Position numbers and translations under genes: made by a program
Shown: piece by piece, positions 22,273 through 32,523 of the stretch
Layout: each line of letters opens with the position of its first letter
Position numbering within the stretch: position 1 is the stretch's first letter
Notes under the pieces: model-generated
The model's database searches: none
Told to the model about the DNA's origin: nothing
The model's input: the letters and a program-made list of their open reading frames with translations, nothing else
Assembly: GCA_004014935.1 (NCBI GenBank)
Contig: CP025322.1
Coordinates: 992,001 to 1,056,000, forward strand
Source: Saccharomycopsis malanga
Lineage: Eukaryota; Ascomycota; Saccharomycetes; Ascoideales; Saccharomycopsidaceae
Length of the DNA stretch: 64,000 bases
Direction: 5' to 3'

Positions 22273-24633
22273 CTACTTTTGTCTTTTGTTCGAGTACCCA
22301 CGAGAACCTCCATGTTCTTTCCTTTTATTTGTTTGCACCAAATATTGCAAGTTTTTCAATACATCATCACCCTGATTGTCATGCCCATTTTTGGACACAG
22401 TATTACCGTTTCCATTACTATTATGGCCCCGTCTGCTATTTGCTGCTTTACGCTTTTGTTCATACTTTTGGAGCCATTTTTTCATGTAATCCCGAGTGTA
22501 ATCTTTAATTCTCTTTAATTTTTCATCCTTGAGCTCTTTTGGTGGCACAGTTGTGCCGTGTCTTGCCACTTCCTTTTCTGATAAAATGTTAACAATATCC
22601 TTGGCGCAGGCTTTTAAATTATCATGACCAATTTGTTTTTCGTATTTTCTAACCATGTTTGGAACATAGACGGCAAATACTTTATGCCAAAGCTTGACAC
22701 ATGTTTCCTTACTGACTTCCTTTGATCCTGATTTTCTTGACAATTTCTTTGCTTTTCGAAGCTCTTGTTGTTTTTCCGCAAGCATCCGGATTTCTTCTTC
22801 TTTCTTTGCTTTTTCTTCTTGAGCTCTTCTTGCTTCTTCAATGATTTTTTCCATCGAATGTGCCCTTTTCTCTAATGCTCGACGTTTTAACTCTTCAAGA
22901 CGTTTATTCTCCAGATCAAGTTGTTCCTCAATTCTCTTAAGCCTTTGTAAATCGCGTTCTCGGCGTTCATTTTCTATTTCTGCCTGAGACCGTATATCCT
23001 TCTTAGAGCCATTGTTAATATTGCCTGGTGCATTTGGCAAGCTATTAGGTGTACTTCTACCTCCATTGTGTAGCCGAGGAGCAGGACTGTTAGAATGCCT
23101 TGAGCTGCCATTCTCACTTCCTATCGAATTGGCTCCAGAATCTCTACTCGTATCATCATAGGCACTATTATTACCTGACTCAACGTCATCTTCGTCATCG
23201 ATTTTTCTACGGTTAAGAAGTACTCTTGAAACATTTATACCGTTGACGTTTGCAGCTTTACGGATACGGTATTCCATTTGGAGCTTATTCCATACACTGA
23301 GCAACTCCTGGGTTTTCTCATAGATGTCTCTATTGGTGATATGTTCACCGAACTCGTCTTGTTCTCCTTCGTCTTGTTCCTCGCTATTTTTGAGCTGTAA
23401 TGCTTCTTTAGATATATTGGTCATAACATCTTCAATTTGAGAGCTGGTGATTTTGTTTTTACTCATTGCAGGCCACCTAAGGAGGATCTCGATCATTTTG
23501 AATAACGTATCTTTTTGATTCTGTTTCCAAAGCTCTTTGCCTAACGTTGAAAAAGCCTTATATCCATGCATTCTGATAAGAAGTCTATTAATTTCATTGG
23601 CATTTTCCACCCTGTCAGATATGTAAATTCGTTCAATAAGCTTTTCTATTATTAATGGTTCCTGGTTTGGCAACATCAACGCACTCATAACCTTTGGTAC
23701 ATCGGTGGTGGAGAGCGGTTTCATAGGAATGGCTTGAACAAACTCTTCATTAATATTGGAATCATTGTTTTTGACCTGAAACTTTTTGTTTTGCTTACGC
23801 ATGAATCTTAGCCATTCTTTTTCCTCTGTTGTTGTCACACTCAAAGCATCAGCCAAAGCTTGGGGCAACAAGCTGGCAGAATCTGTTTGTGTCTTGCCAC
23901 CCAAGAAACCAATACAGTTAGACTCACCACAATAGCATGGCTGAGCAGTGGCACCGTATCGATCTACATTGTAATCAAAACATATTTCTTCTCCTTTGAT
24001 AATGTCTCGTTTTGCAAATATGCCCATTCTCAATTTTTTGCCAACCACCCATTTGTCTACATAGGCGTTTGGATTACAAGAATGGTTGCAAAATCTTGCT
24101 AGCGAGCCTTTTTTAGTGGCATCTATAAACTCATCTTTTTGCAACATCATAAAATAGAAATGCTTTATACCTTGTACATCATACTCCATCATTCTTTTTC
24201 TGAACGCTTTTTCATCTATCACTTCTCCTATATATTCATAGATAAACTGTCCTTGGCTAATATTTTCATCGGCTCGTACACCATAGCCTTTCTTTTCCGT
24301 TAAGAAAACTGTGATATGGGCATATTCTTTTTTCTGAAATCTCTGGTTCTGACAGTCAGGCCCACACGACAAGTTGTGGTCATTAGTACACTCCACAGAT
24401 GTGAGTCTATTAATACAGTCTGAGTCCTCGCCACACGCTATATTTTTTCCATTAACTAAATGCTTCGCGCAATCACAAGAAATTACCTCCTCTTGTCCAC
24501 TCGAGCCTATGTTTTTATTCAGATAATGACAGCCTCTCAAACATTCAAAGGACTTGAGTACCTCCTCTGTCTTACTTGGCTCATCCAAATATAGAGCTCG
24601 CGCCATATCTTCTTTGATATTGATGGTTAGCAC
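22273..24633 (-). CDS. SET2: Histone H3 lysine-36 methyltransferase Set2
   Basis: The product is 786 residues (S. cerevisiae 733). The AWS zinc region lies at about 50-105 (SCDCAKHLVNGKNIACGEDSDCINRL, CGPDCQNQRFQKKEY). The SET domain is at about 106-225 (GYGVRADENISQGQFIYEYIGEV, GSLARFCNHSCNPNAYVDKW, GEEICFDYNVDRYG), and the post-SET cysteines CYCGESNCIGFLGG follow. A long charged coiled-coil stretch sits at about 540-640. A C-terminal SRI domain (KLWHKVFAVYVPNMVRKYEKQI to MKKWLQKYEQKRK) binds the phosphorylated RNA polymerase II tail. I do not see a clear WW domain, which some Set2 proteins have. Set2 marks transcribed chromatin and suppresses cryptic initiation. An alternative start is codon 10. 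Confidence 0.95.
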   Translation of the reverse strand: MLTINIKEDMARALYLDEPSKTEEVLKSFECLRGCHYLNKNIGSSGQEEVISCDCAKHLVNGKNIACGEDSDCINRLTSVECTNDHNLSCGPDCQNQRFQKKEYAHITVFLTEKKGYGVRADENISQGQFIYEYIGEVIDEKAFRKRMMEYDVQGIKHFYFMMLQKDEFIDATKKGSLARFCNHSCNPNAYVDKWVVGKKLRMGIFAKRDIIKGEEICFDYNVDRYGATAQPCYCGESNCIGFLGGKTQTDSASLLPQALADALSVTTTEEKEWLRFMRKQNKKFQVKNNDSNINEEFVQAIPMKPLSTTDVPKVMSALMLPNQEPLIIEKLIERIYISDRVENANEINRLLIRMHGYKAFSTLGKELWKQNQKDTLFKMIEILLRWPAMSKNKITSSQIEDVMTNISKEALQLKNSEEQDEGEQDEFGEHITNRDIYEKTQELLSVWNKLQMEYRIRKAANVNGINVSRVLLNRRKIDDEDDVESGNNSAYDDTSRDSGANSIGSENGSSRHSNSPAPRLHNGGRSTPNSLPNAPGNINNGSKKDIRSQAEIENERRERDLQRLKRIEEQLDLENKRLEELKRRALEKRAHSMEKIIEEARRAQEEKAKKEEEIRMLAEKQQELRKAKKLSRKSGSKEVSKETCVKLWHKVFAVYVPNMVRKYEKQIGHDNLKACAKDIVNILSEKEVARHGTTVPPKELKDEKLKRIKDYTRDYMKKWLQKYEQKRKAANSRRGHNSNGNGNTVSKNGHDNQGDDVLKNLQYLVQTNKRKEHGGSRGYSNKRQK

Positions 24634-25162
24634 GTTCTTGTAAATTATTTATCAAGTATTTGACAACCCCCCTAACAACATGTACTATAGTATCCACCTG
24701 GTCTATAGTATGCTCAGATAGTACCTTGCTGCTTCAACAATGCAATTTAAATATAGACACAACCTTGTAGATCTATTCTTGTGCCGTATTTTTTTTTTAT
24801 CAACTTTCACTCTTGTCTTTATTTGTCTGATTCGCTGCGTCGCTGAATTTTTTCGCCCTCAGAAAAGATATGCAGGATTACGCGATGTGCTGCGTCTATG
24901 GTACCATCATGCTTGAGGTGGCAACTGAGGTTATAGTATACTACAATATGATGGAATATATTCCATACACTATTTGTATGTCTCTTTAGCCTTATATTCC
25001 CTTAATAGAACATGAGGTAATTTTTTTGTAAGGCAAACCGTAGTCTACGATATACTGCATATTAATTTCATATTTGTTACCTATATATTGTTCAAAAAAG
25101 GACAGTCTAGAGAATAAAAGAAAAAAAAATAATAATAATTTATGAATAAGCTAATTAGAGCA
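24634..25162. promoter_or_regulatory. SET2 upstream region / hydrolase 3' flank
   Basis: This 530-bp gap between two - strand genes contains repeated CTATAGTAT-like words (24687, 24706 and near 24932) and an A-run at about 25120. No gene was seen. Confidence 0.35.
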
Positions 25163-26887
25163 TTACAACTGATCGTCTTCTCCCAACATCCTGAGTAGCA
25201 ACTTTTGAAGCTGTCTTTTTCCGTCTTTATATCTCCAGATTTTATGGCCTGCCTCAGTCAAGACCCATTCATTATGTCCGTTGTTCGATAACTTGGTCAA
25301 TTCTCTTTGCCAATTGCCCCAGTTTAATGACTGTCTAATGGCGAATTTGGAGCTTATTACCGACACTTGTTTATCGCCATCTTTCAATGCTTCTCTAGAT
25401 AATGCAATGTCATTATACGACAAAATGCCGGCAGATACTTGTTCTTGCAATCTGGCTCTCAAATATTTGCCCTTGTTATGCATGTCCCAGCCAAATATTC
25501 TGTCGCTAGACCTATAATGATGGAATATCAAATTGTAGTAGGATACAAGGTTTGCAGACGAGAAGATTCCTTTCAACCATAGTTTGAATCCAGTTCTTCT
25601 ATTTAATCTTTTAACATTGCGAGGCAAGTTGGTGTCTTTGTTTTTCGAGTGTCTGAAGGGGTTTGTCAATAGCAACTCCTCGGACCAAGCGTCAACTAGA
25701 AGAACTGAATGTATGTCGTTTATGTGTCTTGTTGCAAAGACCCTCGCATACAAGCCACCTATTGAGTGGCCGATAACTAAAAATGGGCCTTTAATGTTCT
25801 CTTTCAGTAGCACTGAAGATAAAATATCAGAGTTAATACCCAACGAGTAAGGGGAAGGACTGGAATCCGAGTATCCAAAGCCTGGCCGATCATAAATACA
25901 ATATTTATGAACCCTATTTAATTGATACAATTCCTGGACCCAGCTGACAAACTCTTCGCTAGATTCATGGCCTGACTCTAGAAGAATGGTTGGCTGATCA
26001 GAGGAAGTATCAATATCAATATTGTTTTCATTCAAACTGCTGCTATTTCCGTAAACATCACCTTGGCAATATATATGTATTCTGTACAGCTCATCAGCTG
26101 CTGGAACCAACTTTCCCCAAGGTTTAGCAACAGTCGAGTCGATTGCATTCAAGAATATGTTCAAACTAATAGCAACTACATAGATTATAAGCACTGCTTT
26201 CAAGAAAAATTCAACACTAATAGATACATGTTCCTTGAAAGTCTTTCTAGTTTCAACTCTGCCTGTCAACCTCACTTCTTCTCTCTTTTTTGCTTTTAAC
26301 ACATAGGAATTAGAAGCCAAATTTAAGGCGACCGAGAATAGCGAGAAAACTATGGTGATGTATTCAGCAAATCCCAATTGGCTTCTTTGGTATGGGAAGG
26401 ACAACACAATAAGCAAATCAAATGTCAAGAGCCCCAAACTTACTAAATTCAACCACTTGTCAACCCTGAGATCAGAAGGTGTAAGAAAAAACGCATACGA
26501 CAAGAAGTTGACATAGAGACTGACAAATAGAAAACTAAACTCGAAAAACGATTTGCCATGGCTATCAAAACCCGGTATTGACACAAAGTATGATATAAGA
26601 GAGAGAACAAACCATACAATATTGAAAATCACCAACGAATGTAGGAAAAACCTCAAGATTTTGACATTATTCACATTCAATGGCGAGACCCGGGGATCGT
26701 CTGGAGATAAAAGTGGTTCTCTCTCGTAATCTCTACGAAGATTATCAATGTCATTGCTGTTTAAAGAAGTCGAGCTGTCACTATTTTCGTCATGATTATT
26801 ATGATGGTTTTCACCATTATGATTTCCTAATACCCTATGTTGCTTGGGCTTATTTGGGTCCGAGGTGGTACCATATGAGCCAGACAT
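25163..26887 (-). CDS. Membrane-anchored alpha/beta hydrolase, DUF2417 type (YNL115C-like)
   Basis: The product is 574 residues. Residues 1-75 are hydrophilic (His/Asn/Asp-rich). Hydrophobic spans at about 78-100, 108-130, 138-165, 172-198 and 225-250 correspond to the fungal DUF2417 region. An alpha/beta-hydrolase domain follows: TILLESGHESSEEF (oxyanion side), YDRPGFGYSDSS, the nucleophile elbow GHSIGG (about 370) and a candidate catalytic His in LTEAGHKIW (about 550). The domain order is that of S. cerevisiae YNL115C, whose substrate is unknown. By fold it should be a serine esterase or lipase facing one side of an internal membrane. Catalytic Ser and His are present, and DAWSEE may hold the acid. 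Confidence 0.75.
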   Translation of the reverse strand: MSGSYGTTSDPNKPKQHRVLGNHNGENHHNNHDENSDSSTSLNSNDIDNLRRDYEREPLLSPDDPRVSPLNVNNVKILRFFLHSLVIFNIVWFVLSLISYFVSIPGFDSHGKSFFEFSFLFVSLYVNFLSYAFFLTPSDLRVDKWLNLVSLGLLTFDLLIVLSFPYQRSQLGFAEYITIVFSLFSVALNLASNSYVLKAKKREEVRLTGRVETRKTFKEHVSISVEFFLKAVLIIYVVAISLNIFLNAIDSTVAKPWGKLVPAADELYRIHIYCQGDVYGNSSSLNENNIDIDTSSDQPTILLESGHESSEEFVSWVQELYQLNRVHKYCIYDRPGFGYSDSSPSPYSLGINSDILSSVLLKENIKGPFLVIGHSIGGLYARVFATRHINDIHSVLLVDAWSEELLLTNPFRHSKNKDTNLPRNVKRLNRRTGFKLWLKGIFSSANLVSYYNLIFHHYRSSDRIFGWDMHNKGKYLRARLQEQVSAGILSYNDIALSREALKDGDKQVSVISSKFAIRQSLNWGNWQRELTKLSNNGHNEWVLTEAGHKIWRYKDGKRQLQKLLLRMLGEDDQL

Positions 26888-27405
26888 TTCTAGCTAACAG
26901 GAGACTCGATTTATTATACTTGATAACTTGAGTAATTGTAGCTTTATTATAATTACTGAGTTTTTCACTATATATATCATACTAATTTACATTTACTTGC
27001 CAATGCTTGCTGTGTTGCTCTATGCAGATGCCCTCGCAGCACTCGTACATGTAGGTGCATATTGGTGCATGTAGGAATAAATGGTGCTATTTAACTGTGA
27101 AAAATGGCAATGATAGGTGGGGGTGTTTTGATAGAGCTTATATTTGAACATGTTAACAATTGTTAGTTGTTACTCATTTGTTTTCTGGAGGACCAATCAG
27201 TTCTTCCATTTTCTCACAATTTTTCCTGCAGCCTACAAAGGTGCAGAGATCGTCGCAAAGTCAGCCAGTGTATTAAAATATAAGTAACAATATAGTAGGG
27301 TAAAAAGTAGCGATAATATAATACAATATAATAAATTAGAAATAAAAAAGAAGGTTTAAAAGATTGTATGGGTGTATCAAGATGTTATTAGAGGATATGA
27401 CACGT
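26888..27405. promoter_or_regulatory. Hydrolase upstream region
   Basis: The 518-bp gap includes a TGC/GCA-rich cluster at 27004-27075, with two GGTGCAT words 10 bp apart (GCA at 27057 and 27067). This resembles the phased GCA array near 45 kb. The remainder is AT-rich 3' flank of the next gene. Confidence 0.35.
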
Positions 27406-30400
27406 CTAGTTTGTTCTTAGGAGTAAGGAGCTGGAGGAGCTCTTGGTAGATCTGTAGGAGCTTTTGGATCTCATAGACCCGTCTTTGGAGACAATAGATC
27501 CTTTTGGAGAAGCGACATTTCTGAATGTTAAATTGACTGAGCTATGGGACAAGTCACCAAGAGTGTAGTTCTTTCCGACCATAGTAGCGGAGTTCGATAA
27601 AGGCGAATGGTTGTTTTTTGTCAAACTAACAGTGATTTCTTTGTTACCAATCACCGACTTGACAGAAACAGAATCATTGGATCTTTTGCTTTTACTGCTA
27701 TGAGATCTTTCACTTCCACTGCCTACGGGGTAGCCACGAGGACTGTTTCCATTGCTGTGGGCAGCCCTGTACTGCGATTCGCTGATAGCACTAAGATTGT
27801 TGGTGTTGTGGTATTGATTTTCAATGCCTAATCTTGGAGTTGGGCCCCGCGAGCCAGATGACGACGAAGAGCTGGAATTTTTTGTTTGGAACCCATGGTG
27901 ACTATCAGAATAAGGCGAAGGCTGTCTGAATCCGTAATAGGTGTATGGAGTTCTTCTAAAGTCAGGAGACATTGTGTCTGAGGTATCAGAAACATTGCGT
28001 CCCATGCCACTTGGCGATTCGCTTTCAGCAAAAACGTTGCCATGATTTATAGGAAGTCTAGGGTTAGAGCCACCTCTAAGGTTGTTTGTTGATCTAGAAA
28101 TTGTTTCTTGCAACAAACTTCCCACTTCGCTATTGGCAGTGACAAAAGAGTTTCTGCTACTTTCTGAAAGCTTTCTATCATTGATCAATGGAGATGTTTC
28201 ACTGTGCTCACTGGCAGCCTCTTGTAAAGTAGCACTGGTTCCAGTCAACTTCGTTTCATCTGGTGATTCTGCAATTGGTTGAACAGGTCCTAATAAAGAA
28301 TTCTGAAGTCTGTATTTAATTCTTTGGTCAACAATTCTCTTCATGTATTGGCCCCACACTTCATACGTTTGTTGACCTTGTGGCTCATTAGTTGAGTTTC
28401 CAGAAGAATTGTTACCGGAAGAGGTATTTCCAGAAGAAGAATAAGTTTCTGACCCAGTTCCTCCATTGCTGGACGACTCGGTTTGGGATGTTTGATTGGA
28501 TGCAGATGATTCATGTCTGAATGGGCCAGCACTTTGGGCGATACTTTCCTTGAAAGTGCCACGTTCAATAAAAGAGGCCGTTACGGGGATGGCAGCAACC
28601 TCAGAGGCATTTGTGGTGGTGATCACCGGATAAGGGTTGTTTCCAACATAAGTATGGTCTGAGTGGAACAGAGGAGGGTGGAACGAGGATGGGGTTTTCA
28701 AGTTTAGAGCAGGTGAAGGTAGTGATGATTTTTGAGACTCTGAAGAGTGTGACTCATTACCAGTAAATGGAGGGCGTGATGGCTCGTCAAAAGATAATGG
28801 TTGTTGAGACTCAGACCTTGGTTCTTGTAAAGAGTCGCTTGATATGGCACCTTGACTAGCTGCTAATTTAGCATTATCCATCTGATGTCTTCTATTGTAA
28901 AACTTTTCTTTAGACGATGACGAAGAAGAAGACACTGACGAAGGTCTTTGTGAAGAACCAGCAGATTTAAGCCCATTATCAGCAGCCAACTTTTGTTGGA
29001 TCATTTTCTGAATCAACACAGGATTGAAAGAATCCAACTCCCGTTGTAGCTCTGCCTCATCGTTGTCAGAGATAACATAATCGGGATTAATGATTTTGTC
29101 CTTGTTCTGCTCATAAAGATCAGAATATCTTTTGTACTCTTCAGCAGAAATATTAGTAATTCTCATATGGAACTCCTCAGGTTTTGCCTTCAATGTAGAG
29201 TTGTTATCACTGTTTTGATTTTTAGAATCATGTTGGGATTTGATAGGAGATTCAAGTTCGGACTTTTTCGTAGCTAAACTAATTGATGAATTATTGACAA
29301 TATCACCAATCAATCTATCTTGATTGTCAATAAATTCACCAAAGTGTGGTGGAGATAATACCAATGGGTCTTTACTAGTATCCTTCTTCTCTTTAGAGGT
29401 TTCATTAGAGCTTTGTTTACTGGACGACGTAATACCCAAACCAGCACTAACCACAGAGTGCAAGCCTTCACCAGCCACTGCGCTAGCTACAGAAACAGCA
29501 GGATTATATGATTTGGTGCTAGTCAAAGATTGTCTTTTAGTTTTGGCAGAAATCAAAGAAGACCGTTTACTATTTGGTTTTAAACCAACTTTACCACCAC
29601 TAAACAAAGCCCCCAACACTAATCTGCTTTTCCTTTTTTTCATAGAGTTGGCATGTTCAAGCAAGCTTTGTCTCTCGATTTTTTGCACGTTTCTCAACTG
29701 ATTGTTCAACTCATTTTTATGAGCAGATTTTCTTTTCTTCTTATCCTTTTTGGTGATATCAAACTGTTTGGCAATACCAACAGGCACTAATTCAACGTCA
29801 GGTAAGTAGTTATTGGAGATGTTACTTTGAATAGCTTTGACATTACTAGTAGAGCTCCGAATAGATAATGGAGAATCTCTATTCAAGTCCTGTGCATCAA
29901 TGGAGGAAAATGTAGACATATTACGAGTGTTGTTTGTGTCCATTGGAGTACCTTCTAAAGATCCAAGAGCATGATTTCTATGTATTTTACTACTTCCACC
30001 AGATACTTTTCTTGGTTGAGTCTGGGCCATACGTTGTTGGCGTACTCTAGCGTTGTGCAAATCTGCGGCAGACAACTCTGAAGGAGAAACTGACTTGTCT
30101 TGCACAATGTGATCATCGCTTGCCACACTAATCTTAGAAGGACTGTTACGGGTAGCAAGCGAAGCATCGGAGACTTTTTCTAAAGTAGCAACATTTAACG
30201 GTGGGGTATAGTAACGTTCTTCGCCAATACTGGACGAAGAAACCACTGACTGTCTCACAAAGTCACGATGTGGAAAGTTTGTTGACGTAGCAGAATCAAG
30301 CTCGTCTCTGACAGAAAACTTTCCTCTGGCAAAGTTTGGTTTCATAAGCTTGTTCACGCCGCTTTTGGAAAAGTCATAAGTGATTGGAGAATCGTAGTTG

Positions 30401-32070
30401 ACTGGCACTTTTGAAGGAGAAAGAATCTTCTGCTGCACAATATTGGAATTGTCTGCTGGATGATACAATCTGGGTGGACTATTTTGAGATACTCTTTTGC
30501 GAGGAATAACATGAGAAGCAATAGTTTCTGGCACAATAGTTTGTTCTGCGCCTTTAGTGCTGTCATCTTTCCCATGGCTATCTGAAGAGGTCTCGCCTGT
30601 TTCTCGCAATACCTCCTGACTTTTAATTAGCTTACTGTTTCTATTAACAATGGCGTCTGGGCCAATGGCGTTCTTCAATATGACGTTGTTATATGTAGAC
30701 ATTCTATGGGAGTTTCTCTTGTTGAATCCATAGTTCAATCCATTGGCAGCATATGTCTCGTATTCCAAAGAAGGAGTGCGAAGCACCAAATTGCTGTGAG
30801 CGTCCAAATCTGTGCATTTTATTTGTGATTTCAATTCTGGATTCAACAGCAATAATTGGAAGAAAATGTTACGGTTGCCCACGTTTTTACGTTTGGTTCT
30901 TTTGCGGTCTCCGTTCAAAGAAGGGGATTTGACAACCTTCGAGTTGGTAATCAACTGAACACTGTAAGAACTTGAGTTGTCGTCTACAATCTTCTCAATC
31001 TCCTTGTTGGATCTTCCAGAAGGTTGGCGACTATGGTGTTTAGGCGACGACTCTTTGGAGCCTCTTAGTTTGTTTTTGGACAAGTCAATAAAGTTCTGGT
31101 ATCGGCTACTAATGGAGATGTCTTCATTACTCAACTTGGTGATTTGGCTTTTGAGCAATTGTTTGCGTTCTTCTCTTGTGAGCTGTTTTGGTTTTTGTTT
31201 GAACTTTCCAAACACAAACTTGGGTTTCTTTTTAGTAGTGGCTGTTCTTCCTATCCCATTGATTTTTCTAGTGCCAGCTCTTTTGACAGAAGCCTGTCGA
31301 GCAGGCGGAGCAACACCATAGTACCTGTGCAAACTGTCTTGCGAGAAGTTGTAGCCAAATCGCAATAGGGTCGGAGGAACAATATCGTACTTTATAGACC
31401 CAGAGCTGAACATTGTGTCCACCTTGCCATAGAGCTGGTCTCTAGAAGTGTATGTGGCATTGATGTTTTTCTTATTCTTGGTGGTCCGGAACATCATAAG
31501 TCTGTATTTGTTCTGTTTCTGAAAAAGTGGGTTAGGCTTGCCAGAGTGGGGAGCAGTGTTGTTGATGCTTCGTATGTAATGCTTATGGCCCTTGGGATAC
31601 TTTTGTAGTATGGAGGTCCGTCTTGTTAGAGGGTACAGAGAGTCTCGGAGAGGATTTTTGGACGCTTTTTTGATAGAGGAATTACGTCTCAAGAGAGAAT
31701 TTGACTCGAACGCAGTGTAAAGTGACCCATTGTCAGACGAGACATCATCGTTAACTACAAGCCGCGGATTGCTGCCTGAAGCGTATTGAGGATTTGTTCT
31801 AGACGGCTGGGCATTATTTTGTATTGCTAGAAGCCTGAGATCCAGCTGTGAATTTGAGTTGTTGGCACCAGCATACGCGAATCGAGGACTGTCAAACGAC
31901 TTCTGCCGTACACTGGCAGAAGTGTTGGATAAAACACTCAATCTGTTGTTGTTCACCGTATTGTGCATCGCAGCAGCATATCCTGCCAGGTTAAGATGTG
32001 ACATGCTTTCAGGAGCTGCTGGTGCCGGTCTCTTAGTATTGGTGCTACTTTCTGTATTTGACATGGCCAA
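27406..32070 (-). CDS. Large Ser/Asn-rich low-complexity protein (1,554 aa), unrecognised
   Basis: I do not recognise a family. The frame is long and uninterrupted, so the gene is surely real. The product is rich in Ser, Asn, Thr, Lys and Arg and is predicted mostly disordered, with no membrane span or signal peptide. Denser blocks that could be folded or binding segments include NKYRLMMFRTTKNKKN with TLLRFGYNFSQDSLHRYYGV (about 190-260), a Lys-rich stretch KKKPKFVFGKFKQKPKQL (about 280), MRITNISAEEYKRYSDLYEQNK (about 970) and TYEVWGQYMKRIVDQRIKYR (about 1230). The tail is Ser/Arg/Lys-rich. Many SP and RRxS sites suggest kinase regulation. Cortical scaffolds and signalling adaptors in yeasts look like this, but that is only an analogy. 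It is divergent to RSC8. Confidence 0.85.
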   Translation of the reverse strand: MAMSNTESSTNTKRPAPAAPESMSHLNLAGYAAAMHNTVNNNRLSVLSNTSASVRQKSFDSPRFAYAGANNSNSQLDLRLLAIQNNAQPSRTNPQYASGSNPRLVVNDDVSSDNGSLYTAFESNSLLRRNSSIKKASKNPLRDSLYPLTRRTSILQKYPKGHKHYIRSINNTAPHSGKPNPLFQKQNKYRLMMFRTTKNKKNINATYTSRDQLYGKVDTMFSSGSIKYDIVPPTLLRFGYNFSQDSLHRYYGVAPPARQASVKRAGTRKINGIGRTATTKKKPKFVFGKFKQKPKQLTREERKQLLKSQITKLSNEDISISSRYQNFIDLSKNKLRGSKESSPKHHSRQPSGRSNKEIEKIVDDNSSSYSVQLITNSKVVKSPSLNGDRKRTKRKNVGNRNIFFQLLLLNPELKSQIKCTDLDAHSNLVLRTPSLEYETYAANGLNYGFNKRNSHRMSTYNNVILKNAIGPDAIVNRNSKLIKSQEVLRETGETSSDSHGKDDSTKGAEQTIVPETIASHVIPRKRVSQNSPPRLYHPADNSNIVQQKILSPSKVPVNYDSPITYDFSKSGVNKLMKPNFARGKFSVRDELDSATSTNFPHRDFVRQSVVSSSSIGEERYYTPPLNVATLEKVSDASLATRNSPSKISVASDDHIVQDKSVSPSELSAADLHNARVRQQRMAQTQPRKVSGGSSKIHRNHALGSLEGTPMDTNNTRNMSTFSSIDAQDLNRDSPLSIRSSTSNVKAIQSNISNNYLPDVELVPVGIAKQFDITKKDKKKRKSAHKNELNNQLRNVQKIERQSLLEHANSMKKRKSRLVLGALFSGGKVGLKPNSKRSSLISAKTKRQSLTSTKSYNPAVSVASAVAGEGLHSVVSAGLGITSSSKQSSNETSKEKKDTSKDPLVLSPPHFGEFIDNQDRLIGDIVNNSSISLATKKSELESPIKSQHDSKNQNSDNNSTLKAKPEEFHMRITNISAEEYKRYSDLYEQNKDKIINPDYVISDNDEAELQRELDSFNPVLIQKMIQQKLAADNGLKSAGSSQRPSSVSSSSSSSKEKFYNRRHQMDNAKLAASQGAISSDSLQEPRSESQQPLSFDEPSRPPFTGNESHSSESQKSSLPSPALNLKTPSSFHPPLFHSDHTYVGNNPYPVITTTNASEVAAIPVTASFIERGTFKESIAQSAGPFRHESSASNQTSQTESSSNGGTGSETYSSSGNTSSGNNSSGNSTNEPQGQQTYEVWGQYMKRIVDQRIKYRLQNSLLGPVQPIAESPDETKLTGTSATLQEAASEHSETSPLINDRKLSESSRNSFVTANSEVGSLLQETISRSTNNLRGGSNPRLPINHGNVFAESESPSGMGRNVSDTSDTMSPDFRRTPYTYYGFRQPSPYSDSHHGFQTKNSSSSSSSGSRGPTPRLGIENQYHNTNNLSAISESQYRAAHSNGNSPRGYPVGSGSERSHSSKSKRSNDSVSVKSVIGNKEITVSLTKNNHSPLSNSATMVGKNYTLGDLSHSSVNLTFRNVASPKGSIVSKDGSMRSKSSYRSTKSSSSSLLLRTN

Positions 32071-32523
32071 CAGTTGCTGTAAAGACGTTGAAAATATGTC
32101 AATACAAGTCCTGGTGAAAACGGCAAACCTTTTTGCTTTTATCTCCTGGAAAAAAGTCCTAATGTGACCAGATTTCAGATCTGTCCAACCAAAATCGACC
32201 CAACCAGCATTGCCGTCAACGTACCGGGGCTCAACCTTGGTAATAACCCTTTAGCATCTCTCCCTCACAATGGGTAATGGCGATATACCTCGTCTAGCGT
32301 GTTTTTGTTTTTCCTAATACGGTATTGGGTGTGTGCATCAGTAACACCCTCAAAATTAAACATCCTTACATAGCATCCGTACATTTGTTCATCCTTGCAT
32401 ACATTCGGACACCATCGAAAAAACTCAGCAGAAAAACAACTGAAAATGAATAAATATCAATAAACGCCAAAGATATTTAATCTAAACAAGATAACTACAC
32501 GCGACATCATCAGAACACACATC
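32071..32523. promoter_or_regulatory. Divergent promoter region, 1,554-aa gene/RSC8
   Basis: This 453-bp region lies between two divergent starts. It has moderate GC in the middle (GTACCGGGGC at 32221) and A-rich sequence before the RSC8 ATG. No gene was seen. Confidence 0.4.
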
